Positions 7,385 to 15,799 of a stretch of 31,805 nucleotides of DNA are shown one piece after another (the stretch's first letter is position 1; every line of letters begins with the position of its first letter). The notes beneath the pieces are model-generated. The model was not told the origin of the DNA. It worked only from the letters and a program-made list of their open reading frames with translations, and searched no databases. The DNA is from a virus. The position numbers were made by a program, and so were the translations under genes. The DNA is taken from positions 1-31,805 of IMG/VR virus record IMGVR_UViG_3300035698_003962, one strand, 5' to 3'.

Positions 7385-8496
7385 TTATACTTATATACAA
7401 GAGTGTGAATGTAAACGGATGTTATATATGGGGTATGTAAAAGATGGGTGGGATAAAATTAAAGATGAATTATCAAATATTGATGAGTTTTATACCATTA
7501 AGCAAACTATACATTTATTAAATACGGATTATTATTATAAAAATTATTTTGGTAGGGCTAGGAATCGCACTATGATAAAACGTAATCCTAAATTATACAA
7601 GTCCATATATGAACATACTGATATTTTAGAAACGACATTTAAAAAATATAATAAATACAAAGGTTGGTATAATTTCAAATACCGTATGGTATTTTTAGTT
7701 GATAATGGTGGTGATATTAACACTTTAAAGTGTGAGTGTGGTCGTACATATAATTGGACTAAATATTGTAGATTCTGCCCAAATCCTAAAAAAACATGGT
7801 TGGGTAAAACACATACAGATGTAACTAAAAAAATACAACGAATAAGTACTTTACAATACTTATCAAAAACCAATGGTCAATTAACACCTAGATATAATAT
7901 CAATTCAATACCAATCATAGAAGCAAAAGCTAAAGAATTAGGAATAACTGATTTACAGCATGCCGAAAATGGTGGAGAATTCCACATCAAAGATCTTGGT
8001 TATTGGGTGGATGGTTATAGTAAAGAAAAAAACATAGTAATAGAATATGATGAACGTCATCATTTCAGAAATGATAAGATAAAAGTGAAAGATATTCAAA
8101 GACAAAACGAAATCGAAACCCATCTTAATTGTAAATTTATAAGGATACGTTGTAATGGATAATCATATATTAAGACATAATCATAAATATGAAATACTAA
8201 CACCATCGGGATATCAATCATTCGCTGGGATTCGTAAGATCTCTAAAGATGTAATATACACCATTATATTATCTAATAATAAAACAATAAAATGTTCAGA
8301 TAATCACCCATTTATTATTAACACTGATATTATCCATTCCAATAAATTAAAAGTTGGTGATATATTAGATGGTGTTGATGATACCATAATTACGATTGTT
8401 GATATTAAGAAAACGATGGGAACTTTGAATTTATTTGATGTCGTTGATGTTAATGGTGGTAATTTATTTAATGTTGATGGTATAATTTCACATAAT
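7289..8496 (+). mobile_element. Atypically split intein with internal homing endonuclease gene
   Basis: Intein N-fragment from Cys at 7289 (about 31 residues), free-standing endonuclease gene 7419-8162, and intein C-fragment 8155-8496 (114 residues) ending Ser-His-Asn before the +1 Cys. It sits between ATPase and nuclease domains of TerL (extein junction AQECD/CDFITSG). This gene layout matches the 'fractured gene' arrangement described for phage split inteins with Vsr-like endonucleases. Confidence 0.88.
7419..8162 (+). CDS. Vsr/EDxHD-like homing endonuclease lying inside the split intein
   Basis: 247 residues from ATG 7419. A zinc-site module has Cys105, Cys107, Cys117 and Cys120, followed by KTWLGKTHTDVTKK (125-138), which resembles the NUMOD3 DNA-binding element of homing endonucleases. 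The C-terminal 60 residues carry GYWVDGY (194-200) and IVIEYDERHH (206-215), then a downstream basic helix; this fits the Vsr-like EDxHD nuclease fold described for endonucleases between split-intein halves. Its expected job is to cut intein-free terL alleles so that the element spreads. The frame is open upstream without an ATG to about 7347 (reading ...YIQECECKR), so the N-terminus is uncertain. The stop overlaps the C-fragment start by 8 bases. Confidence 0.8.
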   Translation: MLYMGYVKDGWDKIKDELSNIDEFYTIKQTIHLLNTDYYYKNYFGRARNRTMIKRNPKLYKSIYEHTDILETTFKKYNKYKGWYNFKYRMVFLVDNGGDINTLKCECGRTYNWTKYCRFCPNPKKTWLGKTHTDVTKKIQRISTLQYLSKTNGQLTPRYNINSIPIIEAKAKELGITDLQHAENGGEFHIKDLGYWVDGYSKEKNIVIEYDERHHFRNDKIKVKDIQRQNEIETHLNCKFIRIRCNG

Positions 8497-9342
8497 TGTG
8501 ATTTCATCACATCGGGTTATGGTGTTGTCGATGGTTCTATATTGGAGTGGTATAAAGAGAATCATGTTGTAGATCCATTAGAAGAACGTGGTTTCGATGG
8601 TAATTATTGGTTGTGGAAATATCCAGATTATGATAAAAATTACATCGTTGTGGCCGATGTCGCGCGAGGTGATGGTAAGGATTTTTCAACATTCCATGTT
8701 TTCGATGTAGAAACTGTAGAGCAGGTTGCTGAATACAAAGGTAAGATAGAAACAAAACCTTTTGGTGAGATGTTAGTGGCCGTCGCTATTGAGTGGAATA
8801 ATGCAATGTTGGTAATAGAAAACGCCAATGTTGGTTGGGCTGCGATACAACCCGCAATCGATAGACATTATGAAAACCTATATTATTCATATAAAGATTT
8901 TGGATATGTTGATGATGAAGTTCATCTACAAAGTGCCTATGATATGGCAGATAAATCCAAAATGGTTCCTGGATTCTCAATGACAACTAGGACACGACCT
9001 TTGGTTATATCAAAACTTGATACATATATGAGAGAAAAAGTGCCGATAATTCACTCAATTAGACTTATAAATGAATTATTTGTATTTGTTTGGATGGGTT
9101 CTAAGGCAATTGCTCGTAATGGGCATAATGATGATTTAGTAATGGCATTTTCTACAGCTTTATGGGTGAGGGATACCGCACTTAGACTTAGACAAAAGGG
9201 TATTGATTTAAATAGAAGTGCAATACAACATACTACAAAATCAAATACATTCTATAGTAACACCCAACGAGCTCAATCCGACAAGTACTGGAATATGAAT
9301 ATAGGTGGAAAGCATAGTGAAAATATAAAATGGTTGCTGTAA
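8155..9342 (+). CDS. Intein C-fragment fused to terminase large subunit nuclease half
   Basis: 395 residues; SD AAGGA lies inside the endonuclease gene, ATG at 8155. Residues 1-114 are the intein C-fragment with block-B-like KCSDNHPF (His51), a block-F-like LFDVVDVNGGN region, and the terminal His113-Asn114 followed by +1 Cys115. Residues 115-395 are the gp17 nuclease half: acidic residues in VVADVARGDGKD (Asp168), MLVIENAN (Glu222) and GHNDDLVMA (Asp326/327), an RNase H-like metal site that cuts concatemeric DNA. Trans-splicing with the product of 6548-7384 would give about 528 residues, similar to other T4-like terminases. Confidence 0.92.
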   Translation: MDNHILRHNHKYEILTPSGYQSFAGIRKISKDVIYTIILSNNKTIKCSDNHPFIINTDIIHSNKLKVGDILDGVDDTIITIVDIKKTMGTLNLFDVVDVNGGNLFNVDGIISHNCDFITSGYGVVDGSILEWYKENHVVDPLEERGFDGNYWLWKYPDYDKNYIVVADVARGDGKDFSTFHVFDVETVEQVAEYKGKIETKPFGEMLVAVAIEWNNAMLVIENANVGWAAIQPAIDRHYENLYYSYKDFGYVDDEVHLQSAYDMADKSKMVPGFSMTTRTRPLVISKLDTYMREKVPIIHSIRLINELFVFVWMGSKAIARNGHNDDLVMAFSTALWVRDTALRLRQKGIDLNRSAIQHTTKSNTFYSNTQRAQSDKYWNMNIGGKHSENIKWLL

Positions 9343-9357
9343 TTATTAGAAATAAAG

Positions 9358-9365
9358 TATTTATA
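9358..9365 (+). promoter_or_regulatory. Putative late promoter element TATTTATA
   Basis: Perfect octamer between terL and the portal gene, 17 bases before ATG 9383. A TATAAATA (the T4 late consensus) follows directly at 9366-9373, the one place in these spacers where I saw both orientations side by side. Confidence 0.5.
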
Positions 9366-9382
9366 TATAAATAAGATATTAT

Positions 9383-11227
9383 ATGGCAGATAAATCGGTA
9401 TTCGGGCGACTTAAAAAGTTATTTTCAACACAAGTTGTGGTACGACGGACAGGAAAGGATCAACTCAAAGTGGTGGATTCATCCAAAATGCAATCATCTG
9501 GTAATAAAAATTCATCTGCTTACTATGATAGGTATGGTAGATTGCATGGTTCTAAAAAGAATTGGCAAACATACAATGAGAGATTCAACTACCATTCAAA
9601 TAGAATAGAATTATACAGTGATTATGAAGCTATGGATAAGGATTCAATCATAGCATCTGTTTTAGATATATATTCAGATGAAAGTACACTATATGATACT
9701 AATGGTGACACATTAGCAATAACATCTCCTAATGAGAAAATTAAGAAATCATTACATAATTTATTCTATGATGTGCTAAACATTGAGTTTAATTTGTGGT
9801 CTTGGGTGAGATCGATGAATAAGTATGGTGATGCATATCTTTATTTAGATATTAATGAGGAATATGGTGTAGTTAATGTAGAACCGTTATCAGTATATGA
9901 AACGTTACGTGAAGAGGGTTATGATCCAGATAATCCATATTCAGTTAGATTTAAAGTTGAAGGTGGTGAAGAACGATATTATGAGTCATTCCAAGTGGCA
10001 CATTTTAGATTACTAACTGATACAAATTTCCTACCATACGGTCGTGCATTAATAGAGCCAGCTAGAAATGTATGGAAGCAGTTAACACTTATGGAAGATG
10101 CTATGTTAATTCATCGTATTATGAGAGCTCCAGAAAAACGTGTATTCAAAATTGATGTAGGTAACATACCTCATAATGAAATTGATTCACATATGGAGAA
10201 TGTTATAAACAAAATGAAGAAAACACCATATGTCGATCAAAGGACTGGGGAATATAATTTGAAATTTAACTTACAGAATATGTTAGAAGATTATTATTTA
10301 GCAGTTCGTGGTGGAACAAGTGGTACTGAAATAGATACATTAAGTGGAATGGAATTCGGTGGTATTGATGATATTGAGTACCTAAGAAATAGAATGTTAG
10401 CATCACTTAAAGTTCCAAAAGCATTTATTGGATATGAAGAGGGAGTTGATGGTAAGAGTACATTAGCTCAGCAAGATATTCGTTTCGCACGAACTATTGA
10501 AAGAATTCAAAAGATAATCGTATCTGAATTAACTAAAATCGCAGTAGTTCATTTATATGCACATGGGTATGAAGATGAAGATTTGGTTAATTTTACATTA
10601 TCATTAAATACACCATCTATTGTATATGAGCAAGAGAAAGTTGATTTATTAACACAAAAAGTATCACTAATCAGAGACTTGAAAGAATTACGATTAGTAT
10701 CACATGAGTATATGTACGAAAATATACTGAATATGTCACAAGATGAGTGGCAGCGGGAAGAATTAAAAGTTATCAATGACTTGAAGCTTGAATTCAGACA
10801 AGAGCAAATTGCAAGTGAGGGTAATGACCCAACTAAAACAGGTGAATCGTTTGGAACACCACATGATTTAGCAACCATAAATCAACCATCAGAACCCGCT
10901 GATGAAGGTGGTTCAGAAGAAGGTGGTCAGCCAGGCGCAGGAAGACCTCCCGAATCTGGTAAATTTGGAAAAGACAAAGCGGAACTTGGTAGGGATCCAT
11001 TAGGTAAAACAACCGATGTTAAGCCAGAAAGTGCATATAACAATCCTAGAAAATCACCACTAAGTACTGAGGCTGTTGATAAAATTATTCATAAAATGAA
11101 ACCAGCATCTGGTCGTGTAAAAACAAGGAAAGTGATAACTGAATCTTTAAGAATTGTAGATTCCATCGACAAATTTAAAGAAAAGGGGTTACTTGATGAG
11201 GATAATATAATGGAATTTGAGAAATAG
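9383..11227 (+). CDS. Portal vertex protein (gp20-like)
   Basis: 614 residues. This is a T4 gp20-type portal: an N-terminal wing region (about 80-250, including DYEAMDKDSIIASVLDIYSD), the core with EPARNVWKQLTLMEDAMLIHRIMRAPEKR segments around 225-255, and the conserved RNRMLASLKVPKAFIGYEE area near 335-355. After about residue 485 the sequence becomes Gly/Glu/Pro-rich and probably disordered, then ends in a helical tail. Twelve copies form the DNA entry channel and bind the terminase and neck. There is no SD, only a TATTTATA/TATAAATA box 10-25 bases upstream, so the leader is very short if that box is the promoter. Confidence 0.93.
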   Translation: MADKSVFGRLKKLFSTQVVVRRTGKDQLKVVDSSKMQSSGNKNSSAYYDRYGRLHGSKKNWQTYNERFNYHSNRIELYSDYEAMDKDSIIASVLDIYSDESTLYDTNGDTLAITSPNEKIKKSLHNLFYDVLNIEFNLWSWVRSMNKYGDAYLYLDINEEYGVVNVEPLSVYETLREEGYDPDNPYSVRFKVEGGEERYYESFQVAHFRLLTDTNFLPYGRALIEPARNVWKQLTLMEDAMLIHRIMRAPEKRVFKIDVGNIPHNEIDSHMENVINKMKKTPYVDQRTGEYNLKFNLQNMLEDYYLAVRGGTSGTEIDTLSGMEFGGIDDIEYLRNRMLASLKVPKAFIGYEEGVDGKSTLAQQDIRFARTIERIQKIIVSELTKIAVVHLYAHGYEDEDLVNFTLSLNTPSIVYEQEKVDLLTQKVSLIRDLKELRLVSHEYMYENILNMSQDEWQREELKVINDLKLEFRQEQIASEGNDPTKTGESFGTPHDLATINQPSEPADEGGSEEGGQPGAGRPPESGKFGKDKAELGRDPLGKTTDVKPESAYNNPRKSPLSTEAVDKIIHKMKPASGRVKTRKVITESLRIVDSIDKFKEKGLLDEDNIMEFEK

Positions 11228-11229
11228 TA

Positions 11230-11237
11230 TATTTATA
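11230..11237 (+). promoter_or_regulatory. Putative late promoter element TATTTATA
   Basis: Perfect octamer in the 62-base spacer after the portal gene, 52 bases before ATG 11290. The spacer holds no other gene. Confidence 0.5.
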
Positions 11238-11289
11238 TACAGTATATACATAAAGTTATTGTCGATTATAAGTAAAACGGATATTAATA

Positions 11290-12141
11290 ATGAAGAAATT
11301 TAAACATAGCAAGTACAAAAATACGGGTATTCTTTTTCAATTACTTATAAGACAGGTCGTATCGGATACCTTAAATGATAAGCAATCAGCAAAGGCGCTT
11401 TCTATTATAAAGGAACATTTTGGTAAGAAAACTGAATTACTAAAGGAGTATCGATTGTATAAAACGCTAATGGATGAGTCATTTGATTCTGAATCAAAAG
11501 CTACTGAATTTTTATCAATTATTATTGATAAGAGGTCTAAGTTAAATGATAATTTATTATCCAGAGAGAAGTATAATTTGATAAAAGAAATTAAAAAGAT
11601 TTATCCTATTAATGAATTTTTTAATTATAGAGTATCTAACTATAAAGAAAACGCATCGGTGTATAAATTATTTGAATATAGTAAATCGGAAAACCCAAAG
11701 GAATTTATTGAAAATAAAGGTACGTTATTAGAGCATATATTACAATCTAATAAAGTAGAAGCTCAATCATTAAATCAGTTGAATGATGATTACAATTCTC
11801 AACCAAAAGATATTAGACTATTAGCTTGGAAACTTCTTGTTGATGGTTTTAATACTAAATATACTATCTTATCAAAACCACAGAAAACTATATTACGAGA
11901 ATATATTAACGCTGTGGATAATACTGAGTACTTAAAGGAGTATGTTAAAGCTGAATGTACGAAGATTCAGAAAGCTTTTAGTAAATTGGATATAACAGAT
12001 ACTATGGTGAAAATCAAAGTAACAGAGGTATTGAATTTGGTTGAAAACATTAAGACTTCGAAGAAAATCACCGAATCAGAAATACTTTCAATTCTAAGAT
12101 ATCACGACTTATACAAAGAAGTAAAACGGAATTTCAAATGA
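11290..12141 (+). CDS. Conserved hypothetical head-cluster protein
   Basis: 283 residues, strongly helical and Lys/Glu/Leu-rich, with no membrane helix or catalytic motif that I recognise. The N-terminus KFKHSKYKNTGILFQLLIRQV is conserved-looking and may bind a partner. It lies directly after the portal gene and its stop overlaps the next start (ATGA), so it belongs to the portal-to-protease head operon. In T4 this interval holds the prohead core genes 67 and 68. A helical core or assembly factor would fit, but homology to either is not visible. Confidence 0.65.
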   Translation: MKKFKHSKYKNTGILFQLLIRQVVSDTLNDKQSAKALSIIKEHFGKKTELLKEYRLYKTLMDESFDSESKATEFLSIIIDKRSKLNDNLLSREKYNLIKEIKKIYPINEFFNYRVSNYKENASVYKLFEYSKSENPKEFIENKGTLLEHILQSNKVEAQSLNQLNDDYNSQPKDIRLLAWKLLVDGFNTKYTILSKPQKTILREYINAVDNTEYLKEYVKAECTKIQKAFSKLDITDTMVKIKVTEVLNLVENIKTSKKITESEILSILRYHDLYKEVKRNFK

Positions 12142-12647
12142 GAAAAACATTATTAGAACAATTAGAAGATAAGTTTGAAGAAGTTGAATCCATTGCAGAG
12201 GATGAAATTGAAGAAGCTAATGTAACTGGTAATATGGATGGTGGTGCAGGCCCCGCTAAAACGCCACACACGTTCGGTGATGGTAAGAGCGAACCGAGTG
12301 GTAATCACATTGAGGTATTAGGTTATAAGAAAACAAAACCATCCAATATGCACACTAAACGACTTCAAGAGCTAGAACGTAATTTGGAAAATCAAATATT
12401 AGAAATTAGTTATAAGGATTATAAAAAAGATGATACTCGAAAAGATTATCAAAAGATAAATGATTCTATTATTAAAATTAATAGAATGGTTTTCGAAATG
12501 GAGAAGTTGGTTAATTTGAATATCAAACTTAAACAAGAATCATCAGTATCAAATGCAAAATATTGGGAATCTACTAAAAAGAACTTTGGGAAGATTTCAA
12601 AACGAATGTTAAGAATCAGCCGTAAAATCACGGAGCTTAATTTGTAA
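12138..12647 (+). CDS. Conserved hypothetical, possible prohead core protein
   Basis: 169 residues with ATGA overlap to the previous gene. The N-terminus (MRKTLLEQLEDKFEEVESIAEDEIEE) is acidic and helical, followed by a Gly/Pro-rich motif GNMDGGAGPAKTPHTFG (51-67) of a kind I associate with T4-like marine phages at this locus. A long charged helix (about 95-165) follows. Acidic targeting-like N-terminus, small size and position between portal and protease genes fit a gp67/gp68-type prohead core component. This is a positional inference. TAATG coupling links it to the next small gene. Confidence 0.6.
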   Translation: MRKTLLEQLEDKFEEVESIAEDEIEEANVTGNMDGGAGPAKTPHTFGDGKSEPSGNHIEVLGYKKTKPSNMHTKRLQELERNLENQILEISYKDYKKDDTRKDYQKINDSIIKINRMVFEMEKLVNLNIKLKQESSVSNAKYWESTKKNFGKISKRMLRISRKITELNL

Positions 12648-12778
12648 TGAGTGATAAGAAATTAATAAAAGAAGAATTTACTAATAAAGAGCTTGAGGCT
12701 ATTAGAAACATAATACGATCTGAAATGGCTGAGGTATTCTTTGATTTATACCGAAAACGAAGTGTATGGAAATCCTAA
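12647..12778 (+). CDS. Small 43-residue helical protein
   Basis: ATG 12647 overlaps the previous stop (TAATG), and its own stop overlaps the next start in the same way, so it sits in an unbroken coupled chain. The peptide begins MSDKKLIKEEF and contains IRSEMAEVFFDLYRKRSVW: an amphipathic helix with an aromatic, basic end. The tight coupling on both sides is the main evidence that it is real. Function unknown; likely a small head-assembly or core factor. Confidence 0.6.
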   Translation: MSDKKLIKEEFTNKELEAIRNIIRSEMAEVFFDLYRKRSVWKS

Positions 12779-13011
12779 TGAGAACTAAAATGATAAAATT
12801 AAAAGAATTAATGAATGAGGGTATGTTGAATGAAACTCAATGGTGGATGATGGTAGACCATCACTTGAAAGTTTTAAAAGCAGGATTGGTAGCAGCTGAC
12901 GGCAAAAAAATAGAAGCTCTTAAAGAAAACCAAGCTATGAAAATAGTTGATAATATTGAAACCTTAATGGGTAGTTTGGAAAAACATAATATTGCTAAAT
13001 TTAAATTTTAA
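12778..13011 (+). CDS. Small protein with capsid-targeting-like N-terminus
   Basis: 77 residues from ATG 12778 (TAATG overlap); ATG 12790 would give MIKLKELMNEG as the exact start. The first 20 residues contain LKELMNE-G and MLNE-T, two close fits to the T4 gp21 cleavage rule ([ILV]-x-E with cleavage after Glu). The mature part would be about 60 residues of helical protein (TQWWMMVDHHLKV...). It lies immediately upstream of the protease gene. By analogy with T4 internal proteins it is a candidate packaged small protein; no sequence family is recognised. Confidence 0.6.
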   Translation: MRTKMIKLKELMNEGMLNETQWWMMVDHHLKVLKAGLVAADGKKIEALKENQAMKIVDNIETLMGSLEKHNIAKFKF

Positions 13012-13025
13012 TAGGAATTGGAACG

Positions 13026-13655
13026 ATGAGTGAATTATTAATAGACACAATACCATTTAAATTATCTAAGCAGGATTTGAATGAAGCTAAATCCAATAAC
13101 AATGGTAGGTTCATCGTACAGGGTGTTATCCAACGAGCCGAAGCTGAAAACCAAAATGGTAGAATATATCCTAAAACACTTCTTGCTAGAGAGGCTAAGA
13201 ACTATGCCGCTAAAGAGATAAAAGAAGCTAGGGCATATGGTGAGTTAGACCATCCAGAAACATCGGTTGTCGAGCTTAAAAACACATCACACATCATTAG
13301 AGAAGTTTGGTGGGAAGGTAATGACCTTATGGGTAAAGTTGAGATATTAAAAACACCATCTGGTAATATTCTAATGGAATTATTAAAAGCACAATGTACC
13401 GTTGGTATATCATCAAGAGGTATGGGTTCGGTGAAAGAATCAGCAAATGGTAAAACTGTAACGGTAGAGGATGATTTCAATTTAATATGTTGGGATTTCG
13501 TATCAAACCCATCAACACATGGGGCATTCTTAAAACCAACCAATGAATCGGTAAATGAATCGGTTAAATCAACTAAAAAAATAAATAACTATTCAAACAT
13601 AGATAATATTGTAAGAGATATTATATGTGAAGTAAATGGAGTGTGTGGAATATGA
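13026..13655 (+). CDS. Prohead maturation protease (gp21-like)
   Basis: 209 residues, the usual size for gp21. Serine protease of the herpesvirus-assemblin-like fold: His76 in GELDHPE, Ser129/Ser130 in VGISSRGMGS, and Asp157 in CWDFVSNPS complete the expected signature. It degrades the scaffold and trims capsid and internal proteins after [IL]-x-E sites. The C-terminal tail contains NESVNES (173-179), which itself fits a V-x-E site and may be an autoprocessing point. AGGAATTGG lies before ATG 13026, and the stop overlaps the following gene (ATGA). Confidence 0.92.
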   Translation: MSELLIDTIPFKLSKQDLNEAKSNNNGRFIVQGVIQRAEAENQNGRIYPKTLLAREAKNYAAKEIKEARAYGELDHPETSVVELKNTSHIIREVWWEGNDLMGKVEILKTPSGNILMELLKAQCTVGISSRGMGSVKESANGKTVTVEDDFNLICWDFVSNPSTHGAFLKPTNESVNESVKSTKKINNYSNIDNIVRDIICEVNGVCGI

Positions 13656-15793
13656 AATTAATAGATATGCTAAATAGTAAAAAGAGTCAGAAGCTAACTC
13701 TATTAGAAGAACAAGCTTTACATAATTTCGAAATGGGGCATGTATATTCAAACCCATATCATACTGCATTTGTAAAAGAAGCTGATACGCCACTTAAATT
13801 TAAAGTTGGTGATTACATTATACAAAAAACATCAACAGGTGGCTCAGGGGGTTATGTGATATCTAAACACCCATCACTGGGTTATAGGTTGGCAGATCAA
13901 TGGGGTGGTACTGATAAGAAGTACTTCAAAGAAAAAGGATTCAAAAAAGATGCCGCTAAATCCAAAAAAGTACAATCATTTCCAAAGGTTATGGCTTTAA
14001 TTAAATCTAAAGAATTAACAACAACTAATAAATTGGGCGAATCGATTACTGAGGGTAAGTATGATTCAATACTAGATAAAATCGCTGGTATTGTAAAGAA
14101 TAGTAAATCGTTTATGAGTATTGGTGCTGAATTAAAAAAGAATGGTATAAAGTATGATTTTATGACGGCAGATGCACCAATGCCTGCTGCTATGTACACA
14201 CTCAAAAACCCAAAAATAGTAATTCTTAATAAGAAATACGTATCAGGTGCAGAACGAGAAGTTGGTGATATCGCAATCGGTCTAATGGAGTCTATTAATG
14301 AAGATGCAAGTCACGAAGCACAGGGAATATCGCATTATACAGGAATGAGAGCTACTGCTGTACAGAAATTCATTGATGATAATAAATTAAATGCTAGAAA
14401 GTTACTTTCATATGTAACTCGTAATACTGATGGTGCTCGTACAAAAGTGATAACTGCGATATCAGGAAAACCAAATAATCCAATGGCTAAAAAAGTAATG
14501 AAAGTTTTTAAAGAATCTATTAATGAAGATGCAAAGAAAGTTTGGAAGGATGGTAATAATCTTTACGTAGATAGTGACTTCGTTAATATGAGTAAGGGTA
14601 ATTTACCTAATTCAGAATTAAAACATTTGGGAATGGGTGATTTCTTTTTAGATACACCAGACGGTAAGATTAATTTTAATAGAAGTGGTGATAAACTTCC
14701 AGGTATGAGTGGTAGAAGTCATAAGATGTCAGACTCTAATGGTGGTAAGCTGATAGCACAATTAATTAAAAAAATGGGTGCAAAAATAGTTAACGAATCG
14801 AAAGTATATAATTGTGGTACACCTTCACTGATGGATTTACTTAGAGAGCAAACTGAATATGAAAAGTTCTTCCAATCAGCACTTAAAAAGTTTGATGTGA
14901 AATCTCCTGATGAAATCGAAGGTGATAAAAAGAAAGAGTTCTTTGATTATGTAGATAAGAACTGGGATGCTGGTGAGAATGAAACTGATGTTGATGAGGC
15001 TAAGACCGCTAAAACTAAGAAAGATTCAAAATCATCTAAGAAATCTAAAAGTGATTATTCATTAGATGGGATGTTTGGTGATGTAAAGAAGCAACTAAAA
15101 GGAATCACAGCAATAAAGAAAGAATCGGTAAATGAAGGAGTGAAACGATTCTATCAACAAGATGGTATTGGTAAAGCAAAATATACTATATCGTATCACG
15201 ACGGAAAATCAAAACATAATGATGGTGGTGACTTCTATGGTATCAGAATATTTAAGAATAAAAAAGAATTAGAAACGTTTAGAAGTGAACTTTTGAAAAA
15301 AGGATATAGAGCGGATAGTGGATTTAAAAAAGAATCGACGAATCAGAATATCAGATTTGAAAGTATGGATTTGTATGGGACTGGTCGATTGGTTGAATTC
15401 AATCTGAATCTTAGTGATTTGGATTTTGGACTTTCATTAATATCAGGAATCGTCGGAGTACCATTGGCTGCACTTTTAGCAATGCATGCAGAGGATGGTA
15501 TGAAATCAATATCTGCGTTACTAAAGAAAAAGAGTAAAAATAAAGCATCAGTATCAGAATCATCGTATAATATACCATCATTAGTATCTCTACTTTCAGA
15601 AAAGAAATATGATATCGGTATGGGTCATAAAGGAAATGGTGTTACTGTATGGAATAAATCAGAAGAGGTAAGTGGTGATTATAAGACAATAGCACACATT
15701 ACTGATAGTGGTAAAATTACATACCATGATAAGGCATTACCATCTGATGTTAAGAAGACGATAGAAGCTGCAGCAACTAAAATGAAAAACTAA
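13652..15793 (+). CDS. Multidomain head-region polyprotein-like protein with protease-site linkers
   Basis: 713 residues from ATG 13652, which overlaps the protease stop (ATGA); an in-frame GTG at 13643 adds only three residues. It starts with a targeting-like MKLIDMLNSKK and then reads as a string of unrelated small domains separated by near-identical linkers: ESITEG (130-135), ESINEDA (213-219 and 288-294), IVNES (379-383), ESVNEG (491-496), plus internal targeting-like PSLMDLLRE (391-399) and PSLVSLLSE (642-650). Each contains [ILV]-x-E. Segments include a Lys/Asp-rich disordered stretch (about 438-470), a hydrophobic helix (about 591-611) and a final 60-residue domain (KKYDIGMGHKGNGVTVWN). 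No enzyme motif is recognised. I infer a cargo polyprotein, packaged and cut by gp21. Confidence 0.65.
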   Translation: MKLIDMLNSKKSQKLTLLEEQALHNFEMGHVYSNPYHTAFVKEADTPLKFKVGDYIIQKTSTGGSGGYVISKHPSLGYRLADQWGGTDKKYFKEKGFKKDAAKSKKVQSFPKVMALIKSKELTTTNKLGESITEGKYDSILDKIAGIVKNSKSFMSIGAELKKNGIKYDFMTADAPMPAAMYTLKNPKIVILNKKYVSGAEREVGDIAIGLMESINEDASHEAQGISHYTGMRATAVQKFIDDNKLNARKLLSYVTRNTDGARTKVITAISGKPNNPMAKKVMKVFKESINEDAKKVWKDGNNLYVDSDFVNMSKGNLPNSELKHLGMGDFFLDTPDGKINFNRSGDKLPGMSGRSHKMSDSNGGKLIAQLIKKMGAKIVNESKVYNCGTPSLMDLLREQTEYEKFFQSALKKFDVKSPDEIEGDKKKEFFDYVDKNWDAGENETDVDEAKTAKTKKDSKSSKKSKSDYSLDGMFGDVKKQLKGITAIKKESVNEGVKRFYQQDGIGKAKYTISYHDGKSKHNDGGDFYGIRIFKNKKELETFRSELLKKGYRADSGFKKESTNQNIRFESMDLYGTGRLVEFNLNLSDLDFGLSLISGIVGVPLAALLAMHAEDGMKSISALLKKKSKNKASVSESSYNIPSLVSLLSEKKYDIGMGHKGNGVTVWNKSEEVSGDYKTIAHITDSGKITYHDKALPSDVKKTIEAAATKMKN

Positions 15794-15799
15794 AACATT

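Noticed and set aside
7382-8154. Terminase large subunit as a pseudogene broken by a stop
   Set aside because: The downstream half has all nuclease residues and both sides carry complementary intein parts, so the break is a split intein rather than decay.
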